64,000 nucleotides of DNA from the NCBI RefSeq assembly GCF_003951095.1, contig NZ_QXGL01000002.1, positions 124,001 to 188,000 of the forward strand, given 5' to 3'. This document shows, piece after piece, positions 18,760-27,066 of the stretch; position 1 is the first letter of the stretch; every line of letters begins with the position of its first letter. Source of the stretch: Bifidobacterium goeldii (GTDB lineage: Bacteria > Actinomycetota > Actinomycetes > Actinomycetales > Bifidobacteriaceae). The translations under genes and the position numbers were made by a program. The notes beneath the pieces are model-generated. The model saw only the letters and a list, made by a program, of their open reading frames with translations, had not been told where the DNA came from and did not search any database.

Positions 18760-19788
18760 ATGAAATACACCGTGATCGGCGCAGGCGCAATGGGCCTGCG
18801 TTACGGCATTTTGCTACAGGAACACACCAACGCGCACGTGGACTTTATCGACGCTTGGCAGCCGAATATCGACAAGATTCGCGAGCAGGGCGGCGTGTAT
18901 GTCAGCCGCGACCATGAGAACCGCCAACTCATCCCGATCAACCTGTACACGCCGGAGGATTACGACGGCGACCCGGACGTGTGGATCATCTTCATGAAGC
19001 AGATGCAGCTCGAGGAGATGCTCAAGCGCTGCGCTCACCTGTTCAAGGACCATCAGGTCGCATTCAGCGCGATGAACGGCTGGGGCCACTTCGAGAAGAT
19101 CGCCCAGTACTTCAGTGAGGACCGCATTTACGGCGGCACTGCGCTCGTTGCCACCGTGCTGAACGGCCCGGGTGACGTGGACTTCATCGGTAAGTCCGGC
19201 GCCGGCACAATGCACATGTGCGCAATGACCAACAAGATCACCGATATCGAAAAGGCTATTTTCAAGGACTTCAAGCAGGCCAACCTGAACCCGGAGATCT
19301 CGGACGACTTCAAGGGCATGTGCATGGCGAAGATCGTGTTCAACTCTGTAGTGAACACGCTGTGCACGATGTACCAGATCACGATGGGGCAGTTCATCAG
19401 CTACCCGGGCGCCCACGATATGGCCATGCAGCTGATCAACGAGGCGTACGATGCGTGCGATCGCGCCGGCATCAAGCTGATCAACACGCGCGCCGAGGAG
19501 CTCGAGTCGGTCGATTATGTGAGCCGCATTGGCAACCCGCTGCACTACCCGTCGATGTACCAGGATATGAGCCGCGGCCGTAAGACCGAGGTCGATTACA
19601 TCAACGGCTACATCGCTAAGCTGGGCCGCGAGAACGATTACGTGTGCCGCACGCACGAGTTCCTTACCCACGGCGTGCACTTGGCGGAGCTGGCGTTCCA
19701 GTACCACCACAACGGTGATAAGACGCCGATGCCGACGGCTCAGACCGCCGACGGCGCAGCGGACAAGGCTGAGGAGCTCGCTGCCTGA
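18760..19788 (+). CDS. Ketopantoate reductase (PanE/ApbA)-family dehydrogenase
   Basis: 342 aa NAD(P)-dependent 2-dehydropantoate 2-reductase-type enzyme. Seen: Rossmann MKYTVIGAGAMGLRYG, the family Lys in CMAKIVFNSVVNTLCTMY, and the C-terminal signature SMYQDMSRGRKTEVDYINGY (family: S-S-M-x-Q-D-x-x-x-G-R-x-T-E-I-D). The fold and catalytic residues look intact, but other pantothenate genes are not nearby, so another 2-oxo acid is possible. Start ATG 18760 has AAGGAAC upstream. Confidence 0.85.
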   Translation: MKYTVIGAGAMGLRYGILLQEHTNAHVDFIDAWQPNIDKIREQGGVYVSRDHENRQLIPINLYTPEDYDGDPDVWIIFMKQMQLEEMLKRCAHLFKDHQVAFSAMNGWGHFEKIAQYFSEDRIYGGTALVATVLNGPGDVDFIGKSGAGTMHMCAMTNKITDIEKAIFKDFKQANLNPEISDDFKGMCMAKIVFNSVVNTLCTMYQITMGQFISYPGAHDMAMQLINEAYDACDRAGIKLINTRAEELESVDYVSRIGNPLHYPSMYQDMSRGRKTEVDYINGYIAKLGRENDYVCRTHEFLTHGVHLAELAFQYHHNGDKTPMPTAQTADGAADKAEELAA

Positions 19789-19871
19789 TTTCGATCAGAA
19801 TGTGTATATCGGTCGATGGTGTGATTGGCATGCGTGAGCGCTTGCTGGTTATGCAATCGGCCGATTCGTAT

Positions 19872-19920
19872 TTGTGCTGTGTTGCGTACACCCGCAGCAC
19901 TGCAACGCCGCACAGCACAA
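19872..19920. terminator. Possible terminator between convergent genes
   Basis: 10-bp perfect inverted repeat (19872-19881 with 19911-19920) with a 29-nt loop that can pair further. No U-run. Confidence 0.4.
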
Positions 19921-19928
19921 TACAGGGC

Positions 19929-20579
19929 TTAGTCTTCGCGCAATAGTGCAGATCGCAGCGCACTAGCGCCAGTGAATTGGATCCCAGTCAAGCCTGGCAC
20001 TGCAGCAGCTGCAGCATCAGCATTGCGCTGTTTATCGTCAACGAATGCGGCATGAGACGGGTCAATATCGAAACGAGATACCGCGCGACGGTAAATTTCC
20101 GGATCCGGCTTATGAATACGTTCAGCACTGGAGACGACCACATCGCGCAGCACGCCAAGTGGCGCAAAGAGTTCGCGGGCGGCGTCCACATATTTCACTG
20201 TAAAATTCGTTAATCCCCAGCACTGCACGCCAGCCGCGTTCAATTCTTGCAAGAGCGCATCCATGCCGGGAATCATGCCAACAAGCGCTAATCGTTGACG
20301 CTCAAAATACGTGCGGAATGCCTGTACTTCAGGCGTTGACGTGAGTGCTGAATCAGATACAGCATGATGGGCAGCATAATCAGCGAGTATGCGCTCCTCG
20401 CTCCACCCCAAATCAGACAATTCGTCGTAATGCCAAAATCCGTACGGGTCATCGTAGTCAAATAATCGATCGAGTACGTCTGGCGCGCACACGCCCTCAA
20501 CAGCAGCGCGCGGCTGCCAGTCGAGCAGCACATCGCAAAAATCAAAAATCACATTGTCATATACACCATGCAAAGCCAT
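19929..20579 (-). CDS. HAD-superfamily hydrolase (subfamily IA, YihX-like)
   Basis: 216 aa. Motif I is NVIFDFCDVLLDWQP, with Cys at the position just before the usual acid/Gly of DxDxV; motif II GLTNFT, motif III Lys in RIHKPDPEIYRRA, motif IV AAFVDDKQRN. This matches alpha-D-glucose-1-phosphate-type HAD phosphatases (YihX group), but the substrate is not determined. Start ATG 20579 is chosen because the fold begins directly after it. Confidence 0.85.
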   Translation of the reverse strand: MALHGVYDNVIFDFCDVLLDWQPRAAVEGVCAPDVLDRLFDYDDPYGFWHYDELSDLGWSEERILADYAAHHAVSDSALTSTPEVQAFRTYFERQRLALVGMIPGMDALLQELNAAGVQCWGLTNFTVKYVDAARELFAPLGVLRDVVVSSAERIHKPDPEIYRRAVSRFDIDPSHAAFVDDKQRNADAAAAAVPGLTGIQFTGASALRSALLRED

Positions 20580-20865
20580 GTGCTCACTGTAATCGCGCGC
20601 GATCACGACGACATCACAGCAACGTAACACGCACGCTGTCGTAGCACAGCTCCTACTGCCATCATCATGCCGTCAAACGCAATCACCCCAGCATGTTCCG
20701 CTCCGTCTTCTGCTCTTTCCCGCTCTCTTGCGCACCACCATCGGCCGGGGTGCGGCTTGCCGTATACTGTTTCGGGCCGTCGCGAAGGCGCGCCACACGG
20801 ATCCACGCCCATATGCACGCTGCGATCCGCCTCGCAACGACCACTTCAGAGAGCCCGGAGAGAAC

Positions 20866-22407
20866 ATGAGCCAATCCGACACTAATACGACGTTGTCGCC
20901 GTCTGACCAATCGTCTGCGCAACCATCCGCACAGCCGGAACCCACTGCACGGCAAGAATCCGCTGCACAGCAGGAGCACGCCGACCGCAGTCACACCAAG
21001 CATGCGCTGCACACGAATCTTCGGCGCGGTATGGAATCGCGCCATTTGCAGATGATCTCACTCGGCGGCGTGATCGGCACCGGCCTGTTTTTAAGCTCCG
21101 GCTACACCATTCAGCAAGCGGGCCCGATCGGCACCATTCTCGCGTACGCGATCGGCGCAGTCATCGTGTATTTGGTCATGCTCACGCTGGGCGAACTGTC
21201 GGTAGCAATGCCGGTTACCGGCTCATTCCACGTGTATGCGGAACAGTTCATTGGCCCCGGCACTGGCTTCGTCATCGCTATCCAATATTGGCTTACGTGG
21301 ACGGTTGCGCTCGGCTCCGAATTCACAGCCGCGGGCTTGCTGATGCAACGCTGGTTCCCGCATACGCCCACTTGGATATGGTCAGCGGCCTGTATTGTGC
21401 TGATTTTTACGCTCAATGCACTGTCAGTTCGGTTTTTTGCTGAAGCCGAATTCTGGTTTGCTTCGATTAAAGTGTTCGCAATTTGCGCTTTTATTGGCAT
21501 CGGTTTGCTGGCGATCTTCGGTATTCTGCCAATGGCTGGTTACGATCATGCGCCGCTGTTCGGCAATCTGACCAAAGATGGTATTTTCCCGAACGGTTTC
21601 ATGCCAGTGTTCGCAACGATTTTGACGGTCAATTTCGCATTCTCTGGCACCGAGCTGATCGGCGTCACTGCCGGTGAGACGCGCGACCCAGAAACCGCTG
21701 TACCGAAGGCAATTCATACGACACTGTGGCGTTTGGTGCTGTTTTTCATCGGCTCGATTGTAGTGATGTGCGCACTGATTCCGTGGCGCCAAGCCGGCGT
21801 GGGCGAAAGCCCATTCGTGCTCGTGTTTAATTCGATCGGCATTCCGTACGCGGCGGACATTATGAACTTTGTGGTGCTTACCGCCGTGCTTTCCGCCTCA
21901 AATTCTGGCCTGTATGCGTCCACGCGCATGGTGTGGTCGATGGGTAACGAGGGCATGATTCCGCGCTGGTTTGCTAAGACGAACCGCCGCGGCGTGCCGA
22001 TGCTGGCGTTGTGTGCGGCAATGGCTGGCGGCCTGCTCGCGTTGCTGAGCTCTGTGATCGCCGCTTCGACCGTGTACCTGGTGCTGGTTGCACTGTCGGG
22101 GCTCTCGGCCGTGGTGGTGTGGATTGCGATCGCTTACTGCCAGATTGTTTTCCGCCGCCGTTGGCTCGCTTCAGGCCACAGTGCTGACGAACTCAAATAC
22201 CGCACGCCTGGCTACCCGTACACTTCGTGGGCGGCGTTCATTCTGTGCACGGCGTCGTTCCTGCTGGTGTTTTTCGATAAGGAGCAGCGGTTCGCGCTGG
22301 GCGCGGAGTTGGTGTTTATTGTGGTGTGTTATGCCGCGTACTTTGGCCAGCGTTGGTGGCGCAAAGCGCATCCGAGCGAGGAGAGCGAGCCGCTGCAGCT
22401 GCCATAA
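20866..22407 (+). CDS. Amino acid permease, APC superfamily (AAT family)
   Basis: 513 aa. A Gln/Ser/Ala-rich cytoplasmic N-tail of ~45 residues is followed by 12 helices. TM1 carries the substrate-backbone motif [29 protein letters not shown] and [23 protein letters not shown] (TM6 loop) are classic AAT/LysP-AroP signatures. It imports amino acids by proton symport in known relatives; specificity is open. Start ATG 20866 has GGAGAG; the preceding in-frame codons are not conserved. Confidence 0.92.
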   Translation: MSQSDTNTTLSPSDQSSAQPSAQPEPTARQESAAQQEHADRSHTKHALHTNLRRGMESRHLQMISLGGVIGTGLFLSSGYTIQQAGPIGTILAYAIGAVIVYLVMLTLGELSVAMPVTGSFHVYAEQFIGPGTGFVIAIQYWLTWTVALGSEFTAAGLLMQRWFPHTPTWIWSAACIVLIFTLNALSVRFFAEAEFWFASIKVFAICAFIGIGLLAIFGILPMAGYDHAPLFGNLTKDGIFPNGFMPVFATILTVNFAFSGTELIGVTAGETRDPETAVPKAIHTTLWRLVLFFIGSIVVMCALIPWRQAGVGESPFVLVFNSIGIPYAADIMNFVVLTAVLSASNSGLYASTRMVWSMGNEGMIPRWFAKTNRRGVPMLALCAAMAGGLLALLSSVIAASTVYLVLVALSGLSAVVVWIAIAYCQIVFRRRWLASGHSADELKYRTPGYPYTSWAAFILCTASFLLVFFDKEQRFALGAELVFIVVCYAAYFGQRWWRKAHPSEESEPLQLP

Positions 22408-22536
22408 GGCGGTTTGTGATCACATTCCACTCTGACAGGACTGCGCATCCGAACGCCCCCTACGGATGCATGTACCCCGCCGAGCATCTAGACTGAAAGG
22501 TAGCAGAAACGCGCAGGTCAATTGATCGGGGGCATC

Positions 22537-23928
22537 ATGACAGCGCATCGCATAGCCGTTTGCCGGTTCGGCGTGATCATGCTTCACATCTTCTGGTGGA
22601 CAACGCTGATCGCCACCGTGGCATTGGTCGCGAGCGCCTTCACCCTGCTCCCCCATTCGTGGCCGCTGTGGACGGGCGCGCTGATCGGCGTGATCGCACT
22701 TGAATCGATCATCTTCTGGATCGGTATCATCGCCGTATATCTCACTTCGGTGCAATTGGGCATCAAAATCCGCGTGATCGGATTGCTGTGCGGCTGGATT
22801 CCGATCGCCAATCTCATCGCATTGCATCTGATCATTCGTACGGTCGACGCCGAAGTACGTTTTGAATCGGCAAAATTGCGGCTCGACGCGGCGCGCGCTG
22901 GCGAGCGCGTATGCGCCACGCAGTACCCGATACTGCTGGTGCACGGCGTGTTTTTCCGCGATACGAAGGCGTTGAACTATTGGGGGCGCATTCCGGCGGA
23001 ATTGCAGCACAACGGCGCCGTGGTGTTTTACGGCGAGCATCAGTCGGCAGCATCGGTGCCGGATAGCGCGGCTGAGTTGACCGAGCGTATTCGGCAAATC
23101 GTTGAGCGCACTGGCTGCAGCAAGGTGAACGTGATCGCTCATTCGAAGGGCGGTTTGGATATGCGTTATGCGATCGCCCGCTGTGGTGCCGCGCGTTGGG
23201 TGGCTTCGTTGACGACGATTAATACGCCGCATCGCGGGTGCGGGTTTGCTGACTACCTACTGGAGCATATTCCGATCGCCGCACAGCGCCGCGTGGAGGC
23301 TACCTATAATGCGGCAGCCGCGCGTCTGGGAGACGCACATCCTGATTTCATGGCAGCAGTGCATGATCTTACGCAGGCAGGTTGTGCGCGATTGAACGAC
23401 GAAATCGGCGATGCAGTGCTATTGGACACGGGCGCGCGGGTCGCAGTAGGCGATATCGATCGCGAGTCAGCTCGTGGCGGATCCGTTACTTCAACCGCCG
23501 CCACTTCAACCGCCGCCGTTTCGGCTGCTGGCGCTTCGACCGCCGCCACTTCAACCATCGCCGCTTCGGCCACTGTCCCATCTTCTCGCGAACAATCCGC
23601 CACGCAATCTCCCACAGCGCCCGCACGCAGCCCATTCGCTGACATCCTGTGCCAAAGCGTCGGTTCGCGTCTCGCGCATGCGACTACCGGCAAGTTCCCG
23701 CTCAACTTCACGTATCCATTGGTCAAATGGTTCGATGGCCCCAATGATGGGCTCGTCGCGCAACCCTCGTTCCCATGGGGCGAACGGTTCACTTGGCTGG
23801 AGCCAAGCGGCAAACGCGGTATTTCACACGCCGACATGATCGATCTCAACCGAGAAAACATCCCCGGCTTCGACGTGCGCGAATTCTACGTGCAGATCGT
23901 CGCCGATCTCAAACACCGCGGCCTGTAA
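22537..23928 (+). CDS. Membrane-anchored alpha/beta-hydrolase (lipase/esterase)
   Basis: 463 aa. Three N-terminal membrane helices (residues ~12-100) precede an alpha/beta-hydrolase domain: oxyanion segment YPILLVHGVF, nucleophile elbow VIAHSKGGLDMR (Ser203), acidic residue in NDGLVAQPSF and His in SHADMIDLN. AHSKGG and TPHRG resemble class-2 triacylglycerol lipases. A repeat-built linker, six 15-bp units coding for variants of STAAT (23491-23580), interrupts the hydrolase half. Start: ATG 22537; an in-frame TTG at 22522 is less likely. Confidence 0.8.
   Translation: MTAHRIAVCRFGVIMLHIFWWTTLIATVALVASAFTLLPHSWPLWTGALIGVIALESIIFWIGIIAVYLTSVQLGIKIRVIGLLCGWIPIANLIALHLIIRTVDAEVRFESAKLRLDAARAGERVCATQYPILLVHGVFFRDTKALNYWGRIPAELQHNGAVVFYGEHQSAASVPDSAAELTERIRQIVERTGCSKVNVIAHSKGGLDMRYAIARCGAARWVASLTTINTPHRGCGFADYLLEHIPIAAQRRVEATYNAAAARLGDAHPDFMAAVHDLTQAGCARLNDEIGDAVLLDTGARVAVGDIDRESARGGSVTSTAATSTAAVSAAGASTAATSTIAASATVPSSREQSATQSPTAPARSPFADILCQSVGSRLAHATTGKFPLNFTYPLVKWFDGPNDGLVAQPSFPWGERFTWLEPSGKRGISHADMIDLNRENIPGFDVREFYVQIVADLKHRGL
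23491..23580 (+). repeat. Six 15-bp coding tandem repeats in the lipase gene
   Basis: Six contiguous degenerate 15-bp units (first TCAACCGCCGCCACT), each coding five residues of the Ser/Thr/Ala linker. Whole-codon length means copy-number change keeps the frame. Confidence 0.85.
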
Positions 23929-23982
23929 ACACAACACAACATTGCCCCCGTTTTTGTACCGTGTTGCGAGTATTGAGGAAGT

Positions 23983-25830
23983 ATGACAGTAAATTCCACT
24001 ACCATCGTCAAAGAGTTCACAAACCCGCTCAAGGAACCCATTGACGACGATATCAATCTGTTTGATTTTCTCGACCGCCGCGCACACCGCGACCCGCAAG
24101 GCTCCACCGTTGAATACAAGGACACTGATGAGAACGGCAAAGACGTTTGGCGTTCGTTCTCAGCTGAGGAGTTCCGCGATCTAGTAATCGCTCTAGGCAA
24201 AGGCCTGATTGGCCTGGGCGTTGAGAAGGGCGACGCCGTTTCCATCGTGTCACATACCCGCTGGGAGTGGACTGCGCTCGATATGGCGATTATGTCAGTG
24301 GGCGCGCTGACAGTGCCGGTGTATGAGACGAATTCTGACGCGCAGGTGAAGTGGATTTTCAACGATTCGCAGGTCACCATTGCGTTCGCTGAGGATGATG
24401 ATCAGCGCGATAAAGTCGAATCCATTCGCAACGAAGTGCCTACACTGCGTAACGTATTCATGATCGAAGCGGGCGCGCTCGATACGCTCAAAGCCTATGG
24501 CAAGGACGTGAGCGACGAGACGTTCTGGGCGCGCAAAGCTGAAGCGCATGGCGATGATCTGGCCACCATCGTGTACACGTCTGGTTCTACCGGCACTCCG
24601 AAGGGCGTAGAGCTGACGCACCGCAATCTTGCGTTCTTGTGCCTTTCCGCCATGCAATACATGCCGCGCGCGTGCGCTTGGCCGGATCGCCGACTGCTAC
24701 TGTTCCTGCCATTGAGCCACGTGTTCGCGCGCTTCATGGAACTGCTGAGTTTCTGCGGCACATTGACGCTCGGTTTGAGCTCAAATATGAAAACGATTGT
24801 GAAGGACTTCGAATCCTTTGGCCCGACGCTGCTGTTGGCTGTGCCGCGCGTGTTCGAGAAGGTGTATAACGCCGCTTCGCAGCGTGCTGGCAAGGGACTC
24901 GCGGGCAAGATGTTCCTGCGTGCGGCTGACGTGGCGCGCGAATGGTCGAAGGCTGAGCAGGCTGGCGAGAAGCTGGCGTGGAATAAGCGTGTGGCGCACG
25001 CGTTCTATGAGCGCGTGGTGTATCGCAAGATTCGTACGATTTTCGGCCCGAACGCTGATTTTGCAATCACCGGTGGCGCGCCGATGGATGCTGACCTGTC
25101 GCACTTCTTCAATGGCATTGGCATGCCGCTGCTCGAGGGCTATGGCATGACCGAAACCTGCGGCCCCGTGTGCGTGAGCCTGCCGGAGAACAATCGCATC
25201 GGCACGATCGGCATGCCAATGAGCGGCGTGACGGCTGGCATTGCGGACGATGGCGAGCTGTGCGTGCGCGGGCATCTTGTGTGCCGCGGCTATCACAACA
25301 ATCCGGAAGTGACCGCCGAACAGATCGTTGACGGCTGGCTGCACACCGGCGATCTGGGCGATATCTCCGAAGACGGTTTCATTTCGATCACCGGCCGCAA
25401 GAAGGATCTGATCATCACCGCTGGCGGCAAGAACGTCTCCCCCGGTCTGCTGGAGGCTGCAGTCATGACCTCGCCGGTGGTCAACCAGTGCCTGGTAATC
25501 GGCGATCGTAAGCCGTTCGTGGCAGCGTTGGTCACGCTGGACTTGGCGGATGCGAACGCGTGGCTGGTCTCGCAGGGCGCGCAGGCCGAACCTGATCTAG
25601 CCGCGTTGGCGAAGAATCCGATCGTGCACGCGGAGGTCGAGCGCGCCATCAACCAAGCGAACGAGGGAGTCTCGCGCGCAGAGTCGATCCGCAAGTTTGA
25701 GATTCTGCCCGATGAGTTCACGCAGGATAACGGCATGCTCACCGCGAGCTTGAAGACCCGCCGTGCGCAGATCATCAAGCATTACCAGAATCTCATTGAC
25801 ACCGTCATCTACACTCCGCGCAAAAAGTAA
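23983..25830 (+). CDS. fadD: Long-chain fatty acid-CoA ligase
   Basis: 615 aa AMP-forming ANL-superfamily enzyme; activates fatty acids to acyl-CoA. Seen: P-loop IVYTSGSTGTPKGVELTHRN, ITGGAPMDADLSHFFNGIG, GYGMTETCGPV (A5), DGWLHTGDLGDI (A7), ITGRKKDLIITAGGKNVSP (A8). This resembles the FadD15-like actinobacterial group. Start ATG with GAGGAAG. In an organism without beta-oxidation such ligases serve phospholipid or exogenous fatty acid use; that is inference. Confidence 0.94.
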   Translation: MTVNSTTIVKEFTNPLKEPIDDDINLFDFLDRRAHRDPQGSTVEYKDTDENGKDVWRSFSAEEFRDLVIALGKGLIGLGVEKGDAVSIVSHTRWEWTALDMAIMSVGALTVPVYETNSDAQVKWIFNDSQVTIAFAEDDDQRDKVESIRNEVPTLRNVFMIEAGALDTLKAYGKDVSDETFWARKAEAHGDDLATIVYTSGSTGTPKGVELTHRNLAFLCLSAMQYMPRACAWPDRRLLLFLPLSHVFARFMELLSFCGTLTLGLSSNMKTIVKDFESFGPTLLLAVPRVFEKVYNAASQRAGKGLAGKMFLRAADVAREWSKAEQAGEKLAWNKRVAHAFYERVVYRKIRTIFGPNADFAITGGAPMDADLSHFFNGIGMPLLEGYGMTETCGPVCVSLPENNRIGTIGMPMSGVTAGIADDGELCVRGHLVCRGYHNNPEVTAEQIVDGWLHTGDLGDISEDGFISITGRKKDLIITAGGKNVSPGLLEAAVMTSPVVNQCLVIGDRKPFVAALVTLDLADANAWLVSQGAQAEPDLAALAKNPIVHAEVERAINQANEGVSRAESIRKFEILPDEFTQDNGMLTASLKTRRAQIIKHYQNLIDTVIYTPRKK

Positions 25831-25846
25831 CGCCCGCGCAAACACT

Positions 25847-25918
25847 GATTGTGTGCATAATCGGTTCACCTACAGCTATTATAGGGGGTATGGCAATCAG
25901 CCGGTTATGCACACAATC
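25847..25918. repeat. Palindromic intergenic element, copy B
   Basis: 18-bp arms (25847-25864 with 25901-25918) with a single T/C difference that is a G-U pair in RNA. The centre contains TACAGC, TTA and GGGGGTAT, as in copy A at 10093-10162. It fills most of the fadD to L,D-transpeptidase gap, in the opposite orientation to its genes compared with copy A. Confidence 0.75.
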
Positions 25919-25964
25919 GTGAACACGAACTACACTGGGAGCAGGTGAGAAAGAGGGGATGCAG

Positions 25965-26960
25965 ATGAATTCTTATGACTGGTTTGCGCGCATATCGCAT
26001 AGCGTGCGCGGCACTATGGCAGCAATCATTGCCGTACTGTTTGCTCTTGCAGCAATGCTGGCTATTGTGCCAGCGAATGAAGCGCGAGCAGACGATAGCG
26101 GCGCGCGCATTGACATGTACCGTTTGTACAACATGAGCAGCGGCGAGCACTTCTACACCGGCGACGGTAATGAGAAGAACTCGTTGGTGAACGCCGGTTG
26201 GATTTACGAGGGCATTGGTTGGGTGGCCCCGCAGCATTCGAATACGCCGGTGTGGCGTTTGTACAATCCGAACGGCGGCGACCATCACTATACGATCGAC
26301 ACGAACGAGCGCGACGCGCTTGTCGGCCAAGGTTGGCGCAATGAGGGTATCGGCTGGTATTCGTCCGATACGAACCGCAGCTTCCCGCTGTACCGCCAGT
26401 ACAATCCGAAAGCGCGCACTGGCTCGCATAACTACACCCTGAACGGTAACGAAGTTTCGATGCTGACCAGCCAAGGTTGGCGCGATGAAGGCGTAGCGTG
26501 GTATGGCATTGGCGGCGGCAAGGCTGCTCCTCAGCCTCAGTGGATGCGCCCATCTGAAGGTGCTTACCCGTCGTTGGCGAACGTGCCGGGGCTCAATATC
26601 GAAGTGTCGCTTGGCGCGCAACGCGTGTATGTCAAGAGTGGTTCGAACACGATTTATACGATGATCGCTTCGACTGGCACGAATAACACTACGCCGCGCG
26701 GCATTTTCCACGTGCAGAATCGTGGCATGAACTTCTATAACCCGAGCGAAGGCATGGGCGCAAACTACTGGGTTTCCTGGAAGGATTGGGGCGTGTACCT
26801 GTTCCATTCAGTGCCTACCGACGCGAACGGTAACTATATTGTTTCTGAAGCCAATAAGCTGGGTCATCCGGCATCGCACGGTTGCGTGCGTTTGAGCATT
26901 CCAGATGCGAAGTGGCTGTATGAGCAGCTTCCTTCCGGTGTGCAGGTGCATATTTACTGA
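25965..26960 (+). CDS. Secreted L,D-transpeptidase with three N-terminal repeats
   Basis: 331 aa exported protein. The signal peptide has Arg-containing n-region and hydrophobic core AAIIAVLFALAAMLAIV, likely cleaved after NEARA. Three ~45-residue repeats follow (YRLYNMSSGEHFYT, WRLYNPNGGDHHYT, YRQYNPKARTGSHNYT), each ending in a GW-x-x-EGI/V-x-W box; this is the lectin-like/DUF5648 type. The C-terminal YkuD domain (~residues 215-331) carries the catalytic SHGCVRLS. Predicted to make 3-3 peptidoglycan cross-links or attach proteins, possibly held on glycans by the repeats. Start ATG 25965 has AGAGGGG at 6 nt; the same GGGG abuts ATG 25959, which is therefore unlikely. Confidence 0.9.
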   Translation: MNSYDWFARISHSVRGTMAAIIAVLFALAAMLAIVPANEARADDSGARIDMYRLYNMSSGEHFYTGDGNEKNSLVNAGWIYEGIGWVAPQHSNTPVWRLYNPNGGDHHYTIDTNERDALVGQGWRNEGIGWYSSDTNRSFPLYRQYNPKARTGSHNYTLNGNEVSMLTSQGWRDEGVAWYGIGGGKAAPQPQWMRPSEGAYPSLANVPGLNIEVSLGAQRVYVKSGSNTIYTMIASTGTNNTTPRGIFHVQNRGMNFYNPSEGMGANYWVSWKDWGVYLFHSVPTDANGNYIVSEANKLGHPASHGCVRLSIPDAKWLYEQLPSGVQVHIY

Positions 26961-26997
26961 TCTGCGCAATGCATACAGTTGCAATTGCAAGCAAGTA

Positions 26998-27045
26998 GCA
27001 AGAAGGGCGTTTCCTCAAGCATTCTTGAGGAAACGCCCTTCTTGC
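26998..27045. terminator. Bidirectional terminator, 22-bp perfect stem
   Basis: Perfect 22-bp inverted repeat (26998-27019 with 27024-27045) and a 4-nt loop, between the convergent transpeptidase and ABC exporter genes. Confidence 0.85.
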
Positions 27046-27066
27046 GCATTACCGTCTTGTTGAGCG

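Noticed and set aside
18814..19710. 298-aa minus-strand open frame in the ketopantoate-reductase-like gene
   Set aside because: Shadow; composition dominated by His/Val/Leu from codon-biased antisense.
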